Assembly: GCF_030499575.1 (NCBI RefSeq)
Contig: NZ_JASTLC010000001.1
Span: forward strand, 10,192,001 to 10,256,000
From: Streptomyces sp. DG2A-72
GTDB lineage: Bacteria; Actinomycetota; Actinomycetes; Streptomycetales; Streptomycetaceae
Reading direction: 5' to 3'
DNA length: 64,000 bases
Numbering within the stretch: the first letter of the stretch is position 1; each line of letters begins with the position of its first letter. The notes under the pieces are model-generated. The model was not told where the DNA came from. It saw only the letters and a list, made by a program, of their open reading frames with translations, and did not search any database. Shown piece by piece: positions 9,313-18,681 of this stretch. The translations under genes were made by a program, and so were the position numbers.

Positions 9313-9891
9313 TCAACCGACCTGTTTCGGTCGGAAGATGCCTCCGCAGCTTTGGTGCCTGGCTGGCCGGCGGCCCTGCCCGGTGACCTTGTCTACGCAC
9401 ACATGGCACATCCAGGAATTGCAGCGATCACACCGCCGCGCGTAGAGCAGGGCGCTGACATCGGCCATCGGCCCAGCCAGATCCTCCCGGGTCAGACCGA
9501 GGTTCGCGGCGATGTCCCACAAGCCCCGCTCACCCATCGGGTCGGGACGCAAGTCCTCAGGATCGATGTATCGTCGGCAACTCACACATCTCGGATGGGG
9601 TTCAATGCGGTGGGACTTCTTCATTCTCACCTTGCCCGACGAAATTCCTCGTGGGGCGAGCTTCGGCTGCGGTTCTCGCTGCTCTGTGGCCGTCGAGTCA
9701 ACCCTGGGGTTCCTCCGCTTGTACCTGGGCCTGGGCGCTCCGCCGCGCCCCGACGCTTGCTTCGGGGCTGGCTCAGGTTCGGGCTCCACTTCCGTCTTCG
9801 GTTCGGGTTCCGATCCCTCCTCGGAAGCTGCTATCTCCCGCGATTCGCCGGATAGTTGACTCTTCTTGCCTCTCCTGCGGAACCATCGCAT
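9313..9891 (-). CDS. hypothetical Cys-rich (zinc-binding?) protein
   Basis: This is an unrecognised 192-residue protein from ATG 9,889-9,891 (MRWFRRRGKKSQ). The N-terminal third is low complexity, with an acidic/Pro repeat (EPEPKTEVEPEPEPAPK) and a basic stretch. The C-terminal half has paired cysteines (CVSCRRY, CDRCNSWMCHVC, and HQSC near the end) that look like one or two treble-clef or zinc-ribbon sites. An upstream ATG would add 24 residues without homology-like character. Function unknown. Confidence 0.6.
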   Translation of the reverse strand: MRWFRRRGKKSQLSGESREIAASEEGSEPEPKTEVEPEPEPAPKQASGRGGAPRPRYKRRNPRVDSTATEQREPQPKLAPRGISSGKVRMKKSHRIEPHPRCVSCRRYIDPEDLRPDPMGERGLWDIAANLGLTREDLAGPMADVSALLYARRCDRCNSWMCHVCVDKVTGQGRRPARHQSCGGIFRPKQVG

Positions 9892-10160
9892 GGGCGGATA
9901 ATAATGGCGGGGATCGGGACCCCTCCCCAAGCTGGGATAGGGCGTCAGATGGCGCGTTCGCAACTGCCGCCCACCGCTGCGTGGCCCTGTGACGAGCAGC
10001 AGCGCCGCCAGACGTCGGTAGGCGCCGGTTTCCTCGGCCAGCTGGGGGTTGCACCCTTCCGGGCAAGGCGCCTGGTCATGAGGCAGCTACTTCAGCGACG
10101 ACGACACTTCGAACAACTGGAGCCGGAGCGGAACTGCTCCGCGCCCTCAAGACCCAGAAC

Positions 10161-10781
10161 GTGCAGGACGTCACGCTCCAGGGAACAGGGCAGAGCCGCT
10201 CCGCCGACACCGCCACCATCCAGGGGCTCTTGGGCAGGCTGCAGTTCCTGGAGATTTCAGAGGACGAAGAGGTACGCGAACGCCTGAAGATACTCGGGCC
10301 GGCTCAGCGCGATGCGCTCAAAAAGGTCATCAGCGACACCGGCGTCCTGGAAGTGCTGGCAGACGCCACGCTACGCGATCACACCCGCGAGGCCGTCGCC
10401 CTCAACGCGGAACAGACGTCCGCACTCACCGCAGCAGCCCGGCATCCCGACCTCCTCGACGCCCTCCACTCGGACAACGTCCGCCGCATCGCCCTCCACG
10501 CCGCCGGCCTCTCCGAGCCCAGTCCCCGCCCCGTCTTCGCCATGATCGACCACCTGCGCCAGGTAGAGGGCTCCCCCGACATCACGAATTCAATCTCAGT
10601 AGCGGGGCATCACGTGCATTCGGCTTGGGGGTTTACGGGCGTCCAGTCTGACGGGCCTAGAGCGCCGACCGCCCGGACTTGGAAGCACGCTCTGTACACT
10701 ATGGGCTGGTGCCAGCTGGTTTTAGTGGTGTTCGGTGCCAGGCGAGCGACCTGGCCCGTAGTGACATTGCGGACTTCGTAA
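10161..10781 (+). pseudogene. fragment of an unrecognised helical protein
   Basis: Residues 8-140 look genuinely coding, with strong GC3 and amphipathic helices (LKKVISDTGVLEVLADATLR, then LTAAARHPDLLDAL). After about 10,585 the frame runs into DNA antisense to the neighbouring secreted-protein gene and loses coding character. The open frame also extends upstream of the GTG with no good start. The best reading is an internal fragment joined to unrelated sequence. Function unknown. Confidence 0.4.
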
Positions 10782-11365
10782 CCGGTCTCGTTGGTTGCCG
10801 AGTCAGCCCACTCCAGAGAAATCCTGTGACTATCTCCAGGGACGCGGCTGGCGACGAGGTTCGAAGGCTCAGGCGGTGGCCCGTAGTTATGGCGAATGAT
10901 GAATGAGGCCGCTGCAGAATCAGGCGAGTTGAATTCATCGTTCGGCGCATACAGAGTCACAAACCGCCCTTCAGCCTCGCCCACTGATGAGAACCGATAG
11001 TCTTCAGCATCGAGATCGAGGTTGTCACAGTGAGTCTCTTCGAAAAGTCTTAGTCTTGCGCTTGCGACAACCCGTTCGGCGTTAGTGAGCTGGAAGTTGA
11101 TGGATAGTTCAGCCGTAGCCTGATCGCCTGCGCATACCTTCTGTACCAATTTCCCTCTCGGTCGCTGGTGTGTAAGGTGGTAGGGTCGGGTGAAATTGAA
11201 TTCTTTAGTGTCACTTCCTTCGAACAACGAGCAACAGTTGAACGCGCGCACCCAGCCTTGGATAGTGACGGTGTGGACTTGAGCTGCCGCAGCGCGCTCC
11301 GTCATGCCCACGAACGGGATCGGTGCCAGCAGAACCGCCGCCGACATGAGTCGTGCAAGCTTCAT
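10610..11365 (-). CDS. secreted protein with C-terminal fibronectin type III domain
   Basis: The start at 11,365 (MKLARLMSAAVLLAPIPFVG) gives a clean signal peptide with an Ala-rich cleavage site (ERAAAAQVH); upstream in-frame ATGs add a non-signal leader. The mature protein has an all-beta region with Cys (NCCSLFEGS, VCAGDQ, THCDNL). It ends with a fibronectin type III-like domain from about residue 165 (PPPEPSNLVASRVPGDSHRI, then ISLEWADSATNETGYEVR). Such domains usually act as linkers or adhesion modules in extracellular proteins. Total length is 251 residues. The ligand is unknown. Confidence 0.7.
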   Translation of the reverse strand: MKLARLMSAAVLLAPIPFVGMTERAAAAQVHTVTIQGWVRAFNCCSLFEGSDTKEFNFTRPYHLTHQRPRGKLVQKVCAGDQATAELSINFQLTNAERVVASARLRLFEETHCDNLDLDAEDYRFSSVGEAEGRFVTLYAPNDEFNSPDSAAASFIIRHNYGPPPEPSNLVASRVPGDSHRISLEWADSATNETGYEVRNVTTGQVARLAPNTTKTSWHQPIVYRACFQVRAVGALGPSDWTPVNPQAECT

Positions 11366-11631
11366 CTTCGAACCTCGCGGATCTTGAAACCTAGATAGGT
11401 GGACACCGCGTCGTCGACAAGGGCATTCGATGCAGCCGCTTACCGTCAGAATCCCACTGCGGCGATTCTTGTGCATCTCGGGCGTCGCACCAGGTCGTGA
11501 GGAGCACGAACCGATCCTCGATGCCGGCCAGGTTCTCGTTCATCGGGTACGGGAAGACGGCCCGCGCGGCCTTCCGCTACGGGCGCCCCATCGGCGGAGG
11601 AGGAGCACGCCGGGGCCAATGACCGGAGCCG

Positions 11632-12823
11632 CTACTCGTCGGTCTTCCGCAGAAAGAGGAGGTCGCGGAGTCGCCCCTCGACGGCGGTTATCCGGGCCGC
11701 CTTCCTCACGGCCGCGCCCTCATATGGCCTCGGCCCCCTCAGCGGGTGCAGTCCCTTCTCATCCTCCATGGCGACCTCGCCGAAGATGTCGGCTGGGAGT
11801 GTCGACTCGGGCATCTGAATAAAGGTCTCCAGTGTGATGGGCGCGATCCGTTTCGTCCCCGATGCGGCGAGGTGTGGTCCATGCACTGCCCGCGGTTGTG
11901 ATCATTGCAGGGTCATCGAGGACCGCGGCCCCGGTGAGGTGCCACTCAACGACCGCCGTGCACCACACGTGTTCACCGATCTGGTACGTCTTGATGTCCG
12001 TCACGGACCTGAGGCACGCCACCGTCAGGAACCACCCGAGAGCCTGGGTATCGATGCTGTCCAGCCCGAGGTCACCGACAACCGCCGTGCACCAGAAGCG
12101 GGTCAAGCGCTTCCGCGCCTGGTTCACAAGGGTGCGGAGTGCGGGGTCTGAGGAGAGGATCGTACGGACGAGCTCCTCGTCAGTCTCTACCTCTTCCGTG
12201 AACCGGGAGACAACCTCATCCAGGCTCGTCAAGTGCACGAACCTCTCACCGAGTTCCGCAATGTCCCGGTCCATCGGGGCCCGGTAGGACGATCCGTCCG
12301 TGAAGTCTTTGGTGTTCGAGCTGACGAAGTAGACCGTCTCGGCAGGGTGCTCCCGCGCATACTCAACCGCGGAAAGCCAGATCGCGGCATCCCTGCCACC
12401 CTTCTTCGGATCCTTCGGCGACGACGACCCCTTGCACGGGGGTAGCGCGTTCGCCTCCCGGAACAGCGCTTCACGCAAGGCCGTTTCGCTCGTCGGGATC
12501 GTGGCAGCGATCTCCCCGTACACCTTGCACCAGTGCTCTCGATAGCGCTCCAGGTCGCACGGGGCGAGGGACGCCTCCAACTCCCAGGGCGTGAGCCGGG
12601 AGACCGAATCGATGGCCGCGGCTGCCGCCGCGTGCATTTCGGCGTACTTCACGGCCTTCTGAGCGACCAGCTCCTCCATCACCATCCACGGGACGGCAAC
12701 GTCATCCGCGCCTGCGGAAACGGCGATTCCGTCGCTGGCGATGGCTCGGATGGTCCGGAGGAAATCAGCGCTGCTGTCCTCCAGGGAGAGGCCCCGGAGG
12801 ATGCACGTGTCCAAGATGATCAA
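11632..12823 (-). pseudogene. PIN-domain (DUF4935-like) protein with a 3' frameshift
   Basis: The N-terminus MIILDTCILRGLSLEDSSAD carries the first PIN aspartate. Later acidic motifs are WMVMEELVAQKA, GGRDAAIWLSAVEYA and FVSSNTKDFTD, the layout of the DUF4935 PIN family. These are presumed RNases. Up to about 11,890 the frame ends GSAWTTPRRIG and then turns Arg/His-rich to a stop at 11,759. A neighbouring frame continues naturally with HLAASGTKRIAPITLETF to a stop at 11,632. A one-base indel near 11,875 therefore replaces the C-terminus. The catalytic part may still be made. An IS5 element sits about 28 bases upstream of the start. Confidence 0.65.
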
Positions 12824-12850
12824 CGCTAGCTCCCCGCCCTCAACACGAAT

Positions 12851-13769
12851 TAGGGTCCGTCTTCAAAGATCATCGGGTGGTGGATCATGGTGGGATGATA
12901 CGTCGTCATGAACTCACCGATCAGGAGTGGGAGTTACTCGCTCCGCTGATACCGCGGGCTGTGACGGGCCGGCCGCGGGTGTCGGACCGGCAGGTCATCA
13001 ACGGGATGGTCTACAAGATCCGGACCGGGATATCCTGGCGTGACCTGCCGGAACGCTACGGTCCATGGCAGACCGTCTACACCCGCTTCCGCCGCTACGC
13101 CCTGGACGGCGTGTTCACCCGGGCTCTTCAGCAGATCCAAGCTGGTGCGGACGCGGCCGGCGACATCGACTGGCTCGTCCAGATCGACTCCACCATCGTC
13201 CGCGTCCACCAGCACGCGGCCGCCACCGGCCGAAAAGGGGGCACCATCGGCCGGACGAACCGGACGATCACGCCCTCGGTCGATCCCGAGGCGGACTGAC
13301 CACCAAAATCCATCTCGCCTGCGACGGCAAGGGGCGCCCGCTCGCAGTCCTGGTGACGCCAGGGCAACGTCACGACAGCATCTGCGCGCGCCCTCTTCTG
13401 GAGCGCATCCGTGTCCCTCGCACCGGACCGGGCCGACCCCGTTGCAGGCCTGATCAGGTCATCGCAGACAAGGCCTACAGCTCCCGCGGCTTCCGCGCCT
13501 ACCTGCGTAAACGCGGCATCGGGCACACTATCCCGGAGAAGACCGACCAGCAGCGACACCGGCACAACCGTGGCGGTCGCGGCGGGCGGCCACCGGTGTT
13601 CGACCGGCAGGTCTACCGTCAACGCAACGTCGTCGAACGCTGCTTCAACCGGCTCAAAGGCTTCCGTGGAATCGCCACCCGATACGAGAAGACCGCCGCC
13701 TCCTACGAAGCAGCGGTCACACTCGCGTCATTCCTGCTCTGGGCAAGATCCGTTTGAAGACGGACCCTA
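12851..13769 (+). mobile_element. complete IS5-family element with perfect 17-base inverted repeats
   Basis: The termini TAGGGTCCGTCTTCAAA (12,851-12,867) and the exact complement at 13,753-13,769 enclose one transposase. The outermost TA at each end may be the duplicated target. The element is about 0.92 kb. It lies just upstream of the PIN gene start and could supply or block its promoter. Confidence 0.9.
12895..13757 (+). CDS. IS5-family transposase in two frames (probable -1 frameshift)
   Basis: The first frame runs from ATG 12,895 (MIRRHELTDQEWELLAPLIP) to 13,299 and contains the first catalytic Asp in WLVQIDSTIVRVHQHA. The second, in the -1 frame, continues with DHALGRSRGGLTTKIHLA, IADKAYSSRGF (second Asp) and RNVVERCFNRLKGF (Glu), ending at 13,757. 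The frames meet around the run AAAAGGGGG (13,233-13,241). IS5 elements of the IS427 type often make their transposase by frameshifting. The intact DDE triad and perfect terminal repeats suggest a functional element, not a mutant. Confidence 0.85.
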
Positions 13770-13798
13770 GTGCAGTCGTTGCGGTTCCCAATCCGGCC

Positions 13799-13822
13799 CC
13801 CGTGCTGACATGTCAGCACGGG
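13799..13822. repeat. 24-base perfect palindrome
   Basis: CCCGTGCTGACA is followed immediately by its complement, with no loop, 30 bases beyond the IS5 right end. It lies in a 403-base stretch (13,770-14,172) with no convincing gene. It could be a regulator operator or a hairpin end of a lost element. Confidence 0.6.
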
Positions 13823-14172
13823 CTAGCGATCCGTTGCAGTCATGATTCCTGGCCGTCTCACTCTGCGCGGCACCCTTCATATTCCAGGAATCGCACGTCG
13901 TTGGATCGCGAGTGCTAACGCAAACCCCGTCCGAGCCTTCGGGTACACCACCGCGACGCGTCACACCGAGCGCCAGGCACCCTACTTCGGCCATAACGGA
14001 GCAGATGTGGGAAGTTCGCCTGGGCAGAATGCGTGTCGGCGGCGATTGAATCATTCAGACGGCACCAACGAGTGATCGGCCGTCAGACTGGATGTCCACC
14101 GACCACCCGACGAGAGATCTCTCAAAGGCCGTTGACACGCAGAGTCCCCGACGCTCTACGCGACGTTTGGCT

Positions 14173-14382
14173 GGGACCATCCCCGCGGGTGCGGGGAGCA
14201 CTCGCTCACAGGGAAACACACGCTGGCGGTGCTGGGATCATCCCCGCGCCCGCGGGGATAGCCCTCCGGCGAACTGGATGAAGAAGACCACGGGTTGGTG
14301 CTCCCCGCGGACGCGGGTCCCAAGGAAGACTCACACGGCGGTGACCCGAAGGCGTGCTCCCCGCGGACGCGGGGATGGTCCC
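14173..14382. CRISPR. orphan type I-E-like CRISPR relic, repeats in two orientations
   Basis: Four 29-base repeat-like units are present. Units 1 (14,173-14,201) and 2 (14,234-14,262) read GGGACC/TCATCCCCGCG...GGGGAGCAC-like on the plus strand and are separated by a 32-base spacer. Units 3 (14,298-14,326) and 4 (14,354-14,382) read in the opposite sense, starting GTGCTCCCCGCGGACGCGGG. Unit 4 ends GGATGGTCCC and is complete; unit 3 is degenerate in its last nine bases. Gaps are 32, 35 and 27 bases. The 29/32 spacing and the repeat match type I-E arrays common in Streptomyces. No cas gene is in the window. Confidence 0.75.
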
Positions 14383-14568
14383 TCATACCGGCCCGCATCC
14401 CGGTGCCACGGGTCGTGCCCCTCCGTTATCTTCTTCGCGGTCCTGCAAGAGGGCCGCTGGCCTCCGGGCCCGGCATGGCTGGTCCCCCCTGTCGAACGGA
14501 TGACCTGGGGGGTGGTGCCACCGGGCCCGAGAGGTGCCGTTGGAGACGCTGATGAGTGCCTCTGTGTG

Positions 14569-14710
14569 TCAAGCGGCCGAAGTGAGAGCCTTGTGGCGGT
14601 CGCGTTTAAGGGTGCGATAGACCACGTTCGAGAGACGCCGCTTGAGGGCCCTCCGTGCCTCCGCCGGTGTCTTGCCCTCGGCGATCTTGCGCAGGTAGTA
14701 CTCCTGTCCA
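14569..14710 (-). pseudogene. IS110-family transposase, C-terminal fragment
   Basis: The last 45 codons read EYYLRKIAEGKTPAEARRAL and then KRRLSNVVYRTLKRD, the usual C-terminal helix pair of IS110-type transposases. Upstream the frame has no family features, so only the tail remains. It faces away from the IS110 N-terminal fragment at 15,012, so the two do not come from one simple deletion. Confidence 0.6.
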
Positions 14711-15011
14711 CGGCCGCCGTCACGCCTCTGTCGAGCCACACCGCGCGCGTGCCGGCCAGCGGCGGCAAACTCATCATGAGCCAGCCCGAGTTGGAGCGGC
14801 ATGAGGTCACGCGAGCCCATGCTGACCGGCACCCTGGACGCTACGGCTGCAGACCGTGCGTCTGGGCCCGATTCAACAAGTCAGAGGTCCGACTACCGCC
14901 CCGCCGAGCGCAAGGCCCGGCAGTACGCGGGCGGCAGGTCTGCATAACGTGGATGCGCGCACGACGCCGACGCCCAGGCCAGCACGCACGACATCCGTTC
15001 GGGAGGACGGC

Positions 15012-15745
15012 TTGAACGACAGCGACGAGATAGGCGTCTTCCTCGGTCTGGACGTCGGCAAGACCGCCCACCACGGCGCACGGGCTCACCCCGGCCGGCA
15101 AGAAGGTCTTCGACAAGCAGTTGCCCAACACCGAACCGAAGCTGCGGGACGTCTTCGAGAAGCTCAAGACCAAGTTCGACACCGTCCTCGTCGTGGTGGA
15201 CCAGCCCGCTTCCATCGGCGCCCTCCCGCTCACGGTCGCCCGGGACACCGGCTGCAAGGTCGCCTACCTGCCCGGGCTGGCCATGCGGCGGATCGCCAAC
15301 CTCTACCCCGGCGAGGCGAAAACTGACGCGAAGGACGCCGCGGTGATCGCGGACGCGGCCCGCAACATGCCGCACACCCTGCGCTCGCTGGAACTCACCG
15401 ACGAGATCACCGCCGAGCTGACCGTGCTCGTCGGCTTCGACCAGGACCTGGCGGCCGAGGCCACCCGCACCTCCAACCGGATCCGCGGCCTGCTCACCCA
15501 GTTCCACCCCAGCCTCGAACGGGTCCTCGGCCCGCGACTGGACCACCAGGCCGTGACCTGGCTGCTGGAACGCTACGGATCCCCGGCCGCACTGCGAAAG
15601 GCCGGACGCCGCAGGCTGGTTGAGGTGGTCCGCCCCAAGGCCCCGCGCATGGCGTCACGACTGATCGACGACGTCTTCGAGGCACTCGACGAGCAGACCG
15701 TCGTCGTCCCGGGCACCGGCACCCTCGACATCGTGATCCCCTCCC
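15012..15745 (+). pseudogene. IS110-family transposase, N-terminal part, frameshifted and truncated
   Basis: A TTG start with GGGAGGACGG upstream gives LNDSDEIGVFLGLDVGKTAH, including the first Asp of the DEDD domain. One extra base near 15,076 shifts the frame. The correct frame resumes with GLTPAGKKVFDKQLPNTEPK, EAKTDAKDAAVIADAARN (the paired acidic motif) and VLVGFDQDLAAEATRTSNRI. The sequence stops resembling IS110 after TLDIVIPS (about 15,740), so the C-terminal Transposase_20 domain with its serine is missing. It then runs in frame into the next gene. Confidence 0.8.
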
Positions 15746-15858
15746 GGGCTCGTAAAGACCGGCGTGGATCGCCCGGAACAGGCGCCCACCCCGCTCACCG
15801 GGCGTACAAACCAGGTCAAGTAGGCGCCACACCCGCTCAACAATCGCAGGACGCCATC

Positions 15859-16146
15859 ATGGTCATCGCGTATCGGGCCGCGGTAGCAACGGCCTCTGTA
15901 GCTCTAGCGTTCGGAACCGCGGCCTCTGGTATCAGCGCCGCACAGCTCGTCTCCCAGACAGACAGCACTGTCAATGAGGCCGCCCGGGACAAGCCACGCC
16001 CCACGCAGCCGCTACATCCTCCCGGGCTCGGGCAGTCTGCTGACAACCGCCCGGACCAGGCGAGCACCCCGGAAGAACCGCCCTTGACCGGGCGAATTAA
16101 TCGGGTCTTCGATCATCCTTCCCAGGGCCACGGGGCAACTCCGTAG
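15859..16146 (+). CDS. small secreted protein (95 aa)
   Basis: ATG 15,859 opens an in-frame continuation of the broken IS110 frame, but this part is clearly different. MVIAYRAAVATASVALAFGT with SGISAAQLV is a Sec signal peptide with a cleavage site near residue 29. A Pro/Gln/Asp-rich, probably disordered mature peptide of about 65 residues follows. A strong terminator lies 53 bases downstream. Function unknown. The original promoter may have been replaced by the IS110 insertion. Confidence 0.55.
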   Translation: MVIAYRAAVATASVALAFGTAASGISAAQLVSQTDSTVNEAARDKPRPTQPLHPPGLGQSADNRPDQASTPEEPPLTGRINRVFDHPSQGHGATP

Positions 16147-16197
16147 AGGCAGTGGCGACAGCAATAACGGGAGTGGCGCCAAGAGTGGAAATAGAGA

Positions 16198-16228
16198 AAC
16201 CCCCGACCCAACAGGGTTCGGGGGTCTT
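16198..16228 (+). terminator. intrinsic terminator
   Basis: ACCCCCGACCC, a short loop and GGGTTCGGGGGT form an 11-12 pair GC stem with one bulge, followed by CTTCT. It follows the small secreted-protein gene. Confidence 0.75.
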
Positions 16229-16837
16229 CTGCGATGCGGCCTGCTGCTCTTCCAGGTCTTCGATCGGGATCACAGCGTGAGGGGGTCGGTGAGTGCGGCC
16301 CTTCCGCGCATCCTTCGGCTCAGGCTCGGTGCCGAGTTCGCACGCCTCGATGTCGCCACCGAGTGGCCATCAGCCGTGAGATTCTGCCACTGGATCTGAG
16401 GCCCCGCTGACCACATGCGGGGTGCGCGGGGCGCTCGTAGGCTGGAGCTGCTCGGGGTAGTCGCGGAGGTCTGCCATGCCCCGAACCGTGTGGTCAGGTG
16501 CCATCCCGTTCGGCCTCGTCACTTCTCTGAACTAACACTCGCGTCCGCTACGGTGGCGCTCGTTCAGGTGCGCACAGAATCCGTACCGCCGCCGACCCTG
16601 ATCTCTGGACACTGCGACAACGGCCGCCTGCCACGGGGGATAGACGGGCGGCTTCGCTTTATTCGTCGGCCCCTTCGCGCTCCGGCGCGGCGAGTTCGAT
16701 TCCGCGGATGCAGCGGAGCCAGCGCGCTAGCTGTGCTGTTCGGGCACGTTGGTGACGGCACCGTGGTCTTGCATGGGTGAGGGCCTTCTGGATTCGGTGG
16801 GGATTGCGACATCGTCCGCCGACCGCAGGAGGCCCTC
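16229..16837. other. region without a convincing gene
   Basis: This 609-base gap has no ORF with family features. A 35-codon minus-strand frame starting MADLRDYPEQLQPTSAPRTP (around 16,475 to 16,370) is too short to support. Near 16,770-16,837 a GAGGGCCTTC/GGAGGCCCTC inverted pair precedes the IS481 transposase and probably belongs to the left end of that element. Confidence 0.4.
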
Positions 16838-17851
16838 ATGTGCCACCGTAATGCCCCGCTGACGCCTACCGGCAGACTGCGTCTGGCCTGGTGCGTGGTC
16901 GAGGACGGCTGGCCGTTACGGCAGGCAGCCGAACGGTTCCAGATCAGCCACACCACCGCGAAAAGGTGGGCCGACCGCTACCGGCTGCGGGGATGGGCCG
17001 GCATGTACGACCGCTCCAGCCGCCCCCATCACTCCCCGCGCAAGACTGCGGCCGCGGTCGAAGAGCGGGTGGTGCACCTGCGGCAAGAGCACCGGATCGG
17101 ACCGCTCAGGCTGGCAGTGCGCACCGGTGTGGCCGCTTCCACCGCCCACCGCATCCTGCGTGATCACTGTTTGCCCCCGCTGGCAAGTCTGGACCGGGCA
17201 ACCGGCCGACCGGTGCGCCGCTACGAGCGCACACGCCCCGGCGAACTGGTCCACATCGACGTCAAGAAGCTCGGCCGCATCCCTGACGGCGGCGGTCACA
17301 AGGTACTCGGCCGGGCCACCGGCCGGAGCAACCAGGCCCGCGCAGGCCACGGTTACCTGTACCTGCATACCGCCCTCGACGACCACTCCCGCCTTGCCTA
17401 CACCGAGCATCTGCCCGATGAAACGGCCCCGACCTGCGCGGCCTTCCTGGTTCGGGCCACCGCATGGTTCGCCAAATACGGCGTCGTCATCGAGCGGGTG
17501 CTGACCGACAACGCCTGGGCCTACACGAAGAACACCTGGCGCAAGATCTGCCACGAGCTGGGTATCAGCCCCCGGTGGACTCGCCCCTGGCGGCCCCAGA
17601 CCAACGGCAAGGTCGAACGCTTCCACCGCACCCTGCTCGACGAATGGGCCTACCGGCAGCCCTACACCTCAGAAACCGAACGCCAAGCGGCGTTTCCCGA
17701 CTGGCTGGACTGGTACAACTACCACCGACCCCACACAGGAATCAGCGGCCAAACCCCAGCCAGCCGCGTCACCAACGTGTCCAAGCAGCACATGCGGACC
17801 ACGAGCCGCCGCCCGTTCTCGTCCCGCTGGTCAGCCAACTCGGCTATGTAG
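16838..17851 (+). pseudogene. IS481-family transposase lacking its own 3' end
   Basis: About 315 of the 337 codons match the family. There is a winged HTH (LRQAAERFQISHTTAKRWAD, DRSSRPHHSPRKT) and an rve catalytic core with VHIDVKKLGRIPDGGGH (Asp), RVLTDNAWAYTK (Asp) and QTNGKVERFHRTLLDEW (Glu). The typical end PASRVTNVS is reached at about 17,785. There is no stop there: the frame continues into DNA antisense to an IS256 remnant until 17,851. The right terminal repeat is therefore lost and the copy is probably immobile, although the protein could still fold. Confidence 0.85.
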
Positions 17852-18030
17852 AAGTTGACTTTGGCCTCCAGCGCGGCGGCCAGCATCCGTCGTGCGCCCT
17901 CCCGGACGATCTCGTCGATCAAGGAGGAGCCGTTGGCGGCGATGCCGTCGTCGTTCACTACTCTGAGCACAGACGCGCCTTCCCGACCGGTGCTGCAAAC
18001 ACCGGTCCTGCTCGGTGACCAATCGATCAA
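17795..18030 (-). pseudogene. IS256-family transposase, N-terminal fragment
   Basis: The minus strand reads GSSLIDEIVREGARRMLAAA and AKVNFYIAELADQRDENGRR, the conserved N-terminal region of mutator-type (IS256) transposases. It ends exactly where the IS481 sequence begins, so the IS481 probably inserted into or deleted most of this element. No catalytic residue remains. Confidence 0.75.
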
Positions 18031-18394
18031 TCACCTGGGAAGGTACGTCCTTCCCAGGCTGATCCACAGGTCTTGAGCATTGCTCCCGCTTCCGATCGCA
18101 GAAACTCGTCATTGGCTGTACCCAACGTTCCTCAAGGTGGCCTGGCAGAGCTGTCCGCGTTACATGCGCCATAACACCGCCTACAGTTCGTGCACCGCCG
18201 CACTCATCCCCCCGGGTACGCGTCGCGCCGCCGAGTGCGTGCCTGCGCGGCCTGGGCCGCGTGTGTGGTGATCTCGGCCTGCATCCGCGCAGCCCTGATG
18301 GCAACCCGGCCAGTGACCGACTAGCGGGGCTCACCGTGAGTCCCACTCTCTGGCCGCGAGCGGTGTTCCGTGGGCTTGGCGTCCTGTCTGACGG
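18031..18394. other. region without a convincing gene
   Basis: This 364-base stretch holds the 3' side of the zinc-ribbon gene and AT-poor DNA with no coding signature in either strand. Confidence 0.4.
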
Positions 18395-18595
18395 TCAGTG
18401 GTCTTGGGTCCTTTTGTGTTCCGGCTTCTCCAGGTACTCGGGGCAGTCGGGGTTGTGGCAGGTGCCCGGGCCCCACACCGGCACGAAGATTCCTAGAGTC
18501 TTGTGCCGTCCCTTGATGGTCATCTCGAGGGGGTGCTTGCAGACCGAGCACACCTGCGTCCTTCGGGAATCGGTCTCGCGCGCGATTTTGCTCAT
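18395..18595 (-). CDS. small zinc-ribbon-like protein (66 aa)
   Basis: The product has two CxxC-type knuckles, CSVCKHPL (about residues 16-23) and CHNPDCPEYLE (about 45-56). Together they can bind one zinc. Small proteins of this design are frequent in Streptomyces and usually unassigned. The ATG follows a weak AAAGA and an AT-rich TTGTTAAAG stretch that may be part of the promoter. It is transcribed in the same direction as the upstream TerC gene, 86 bases away. Confidence 0.65.
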   Translation of the reverse strand: MSKIARETDSRRTQVCSVCKHPLEMTIKGRHKTLGIFVPVWGPGTCHNPDCPEYLEKPEHKRTQDH

Positions 18596-18681
18596 TCTTT
18601 AACAATAGGCTGTGTGGCCGGGGAAGGGGACGGGCCGCAGGGCCGTTCACCGCAGCGATGATCAGTGCGTCGACCGGGGTG

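Noticed and set aside
14173..14382. Active CRISPR-Cas system
   Set aside because: Only four imperfect repeats in mixed orientation, and no cas genes in the window.
16685..16710. tRNA-like GTTCGATTCC (T-arm-like) sequence
   Set aside because: No acceptor, D or anticodon arms could be placed around it, so it is a chance match.
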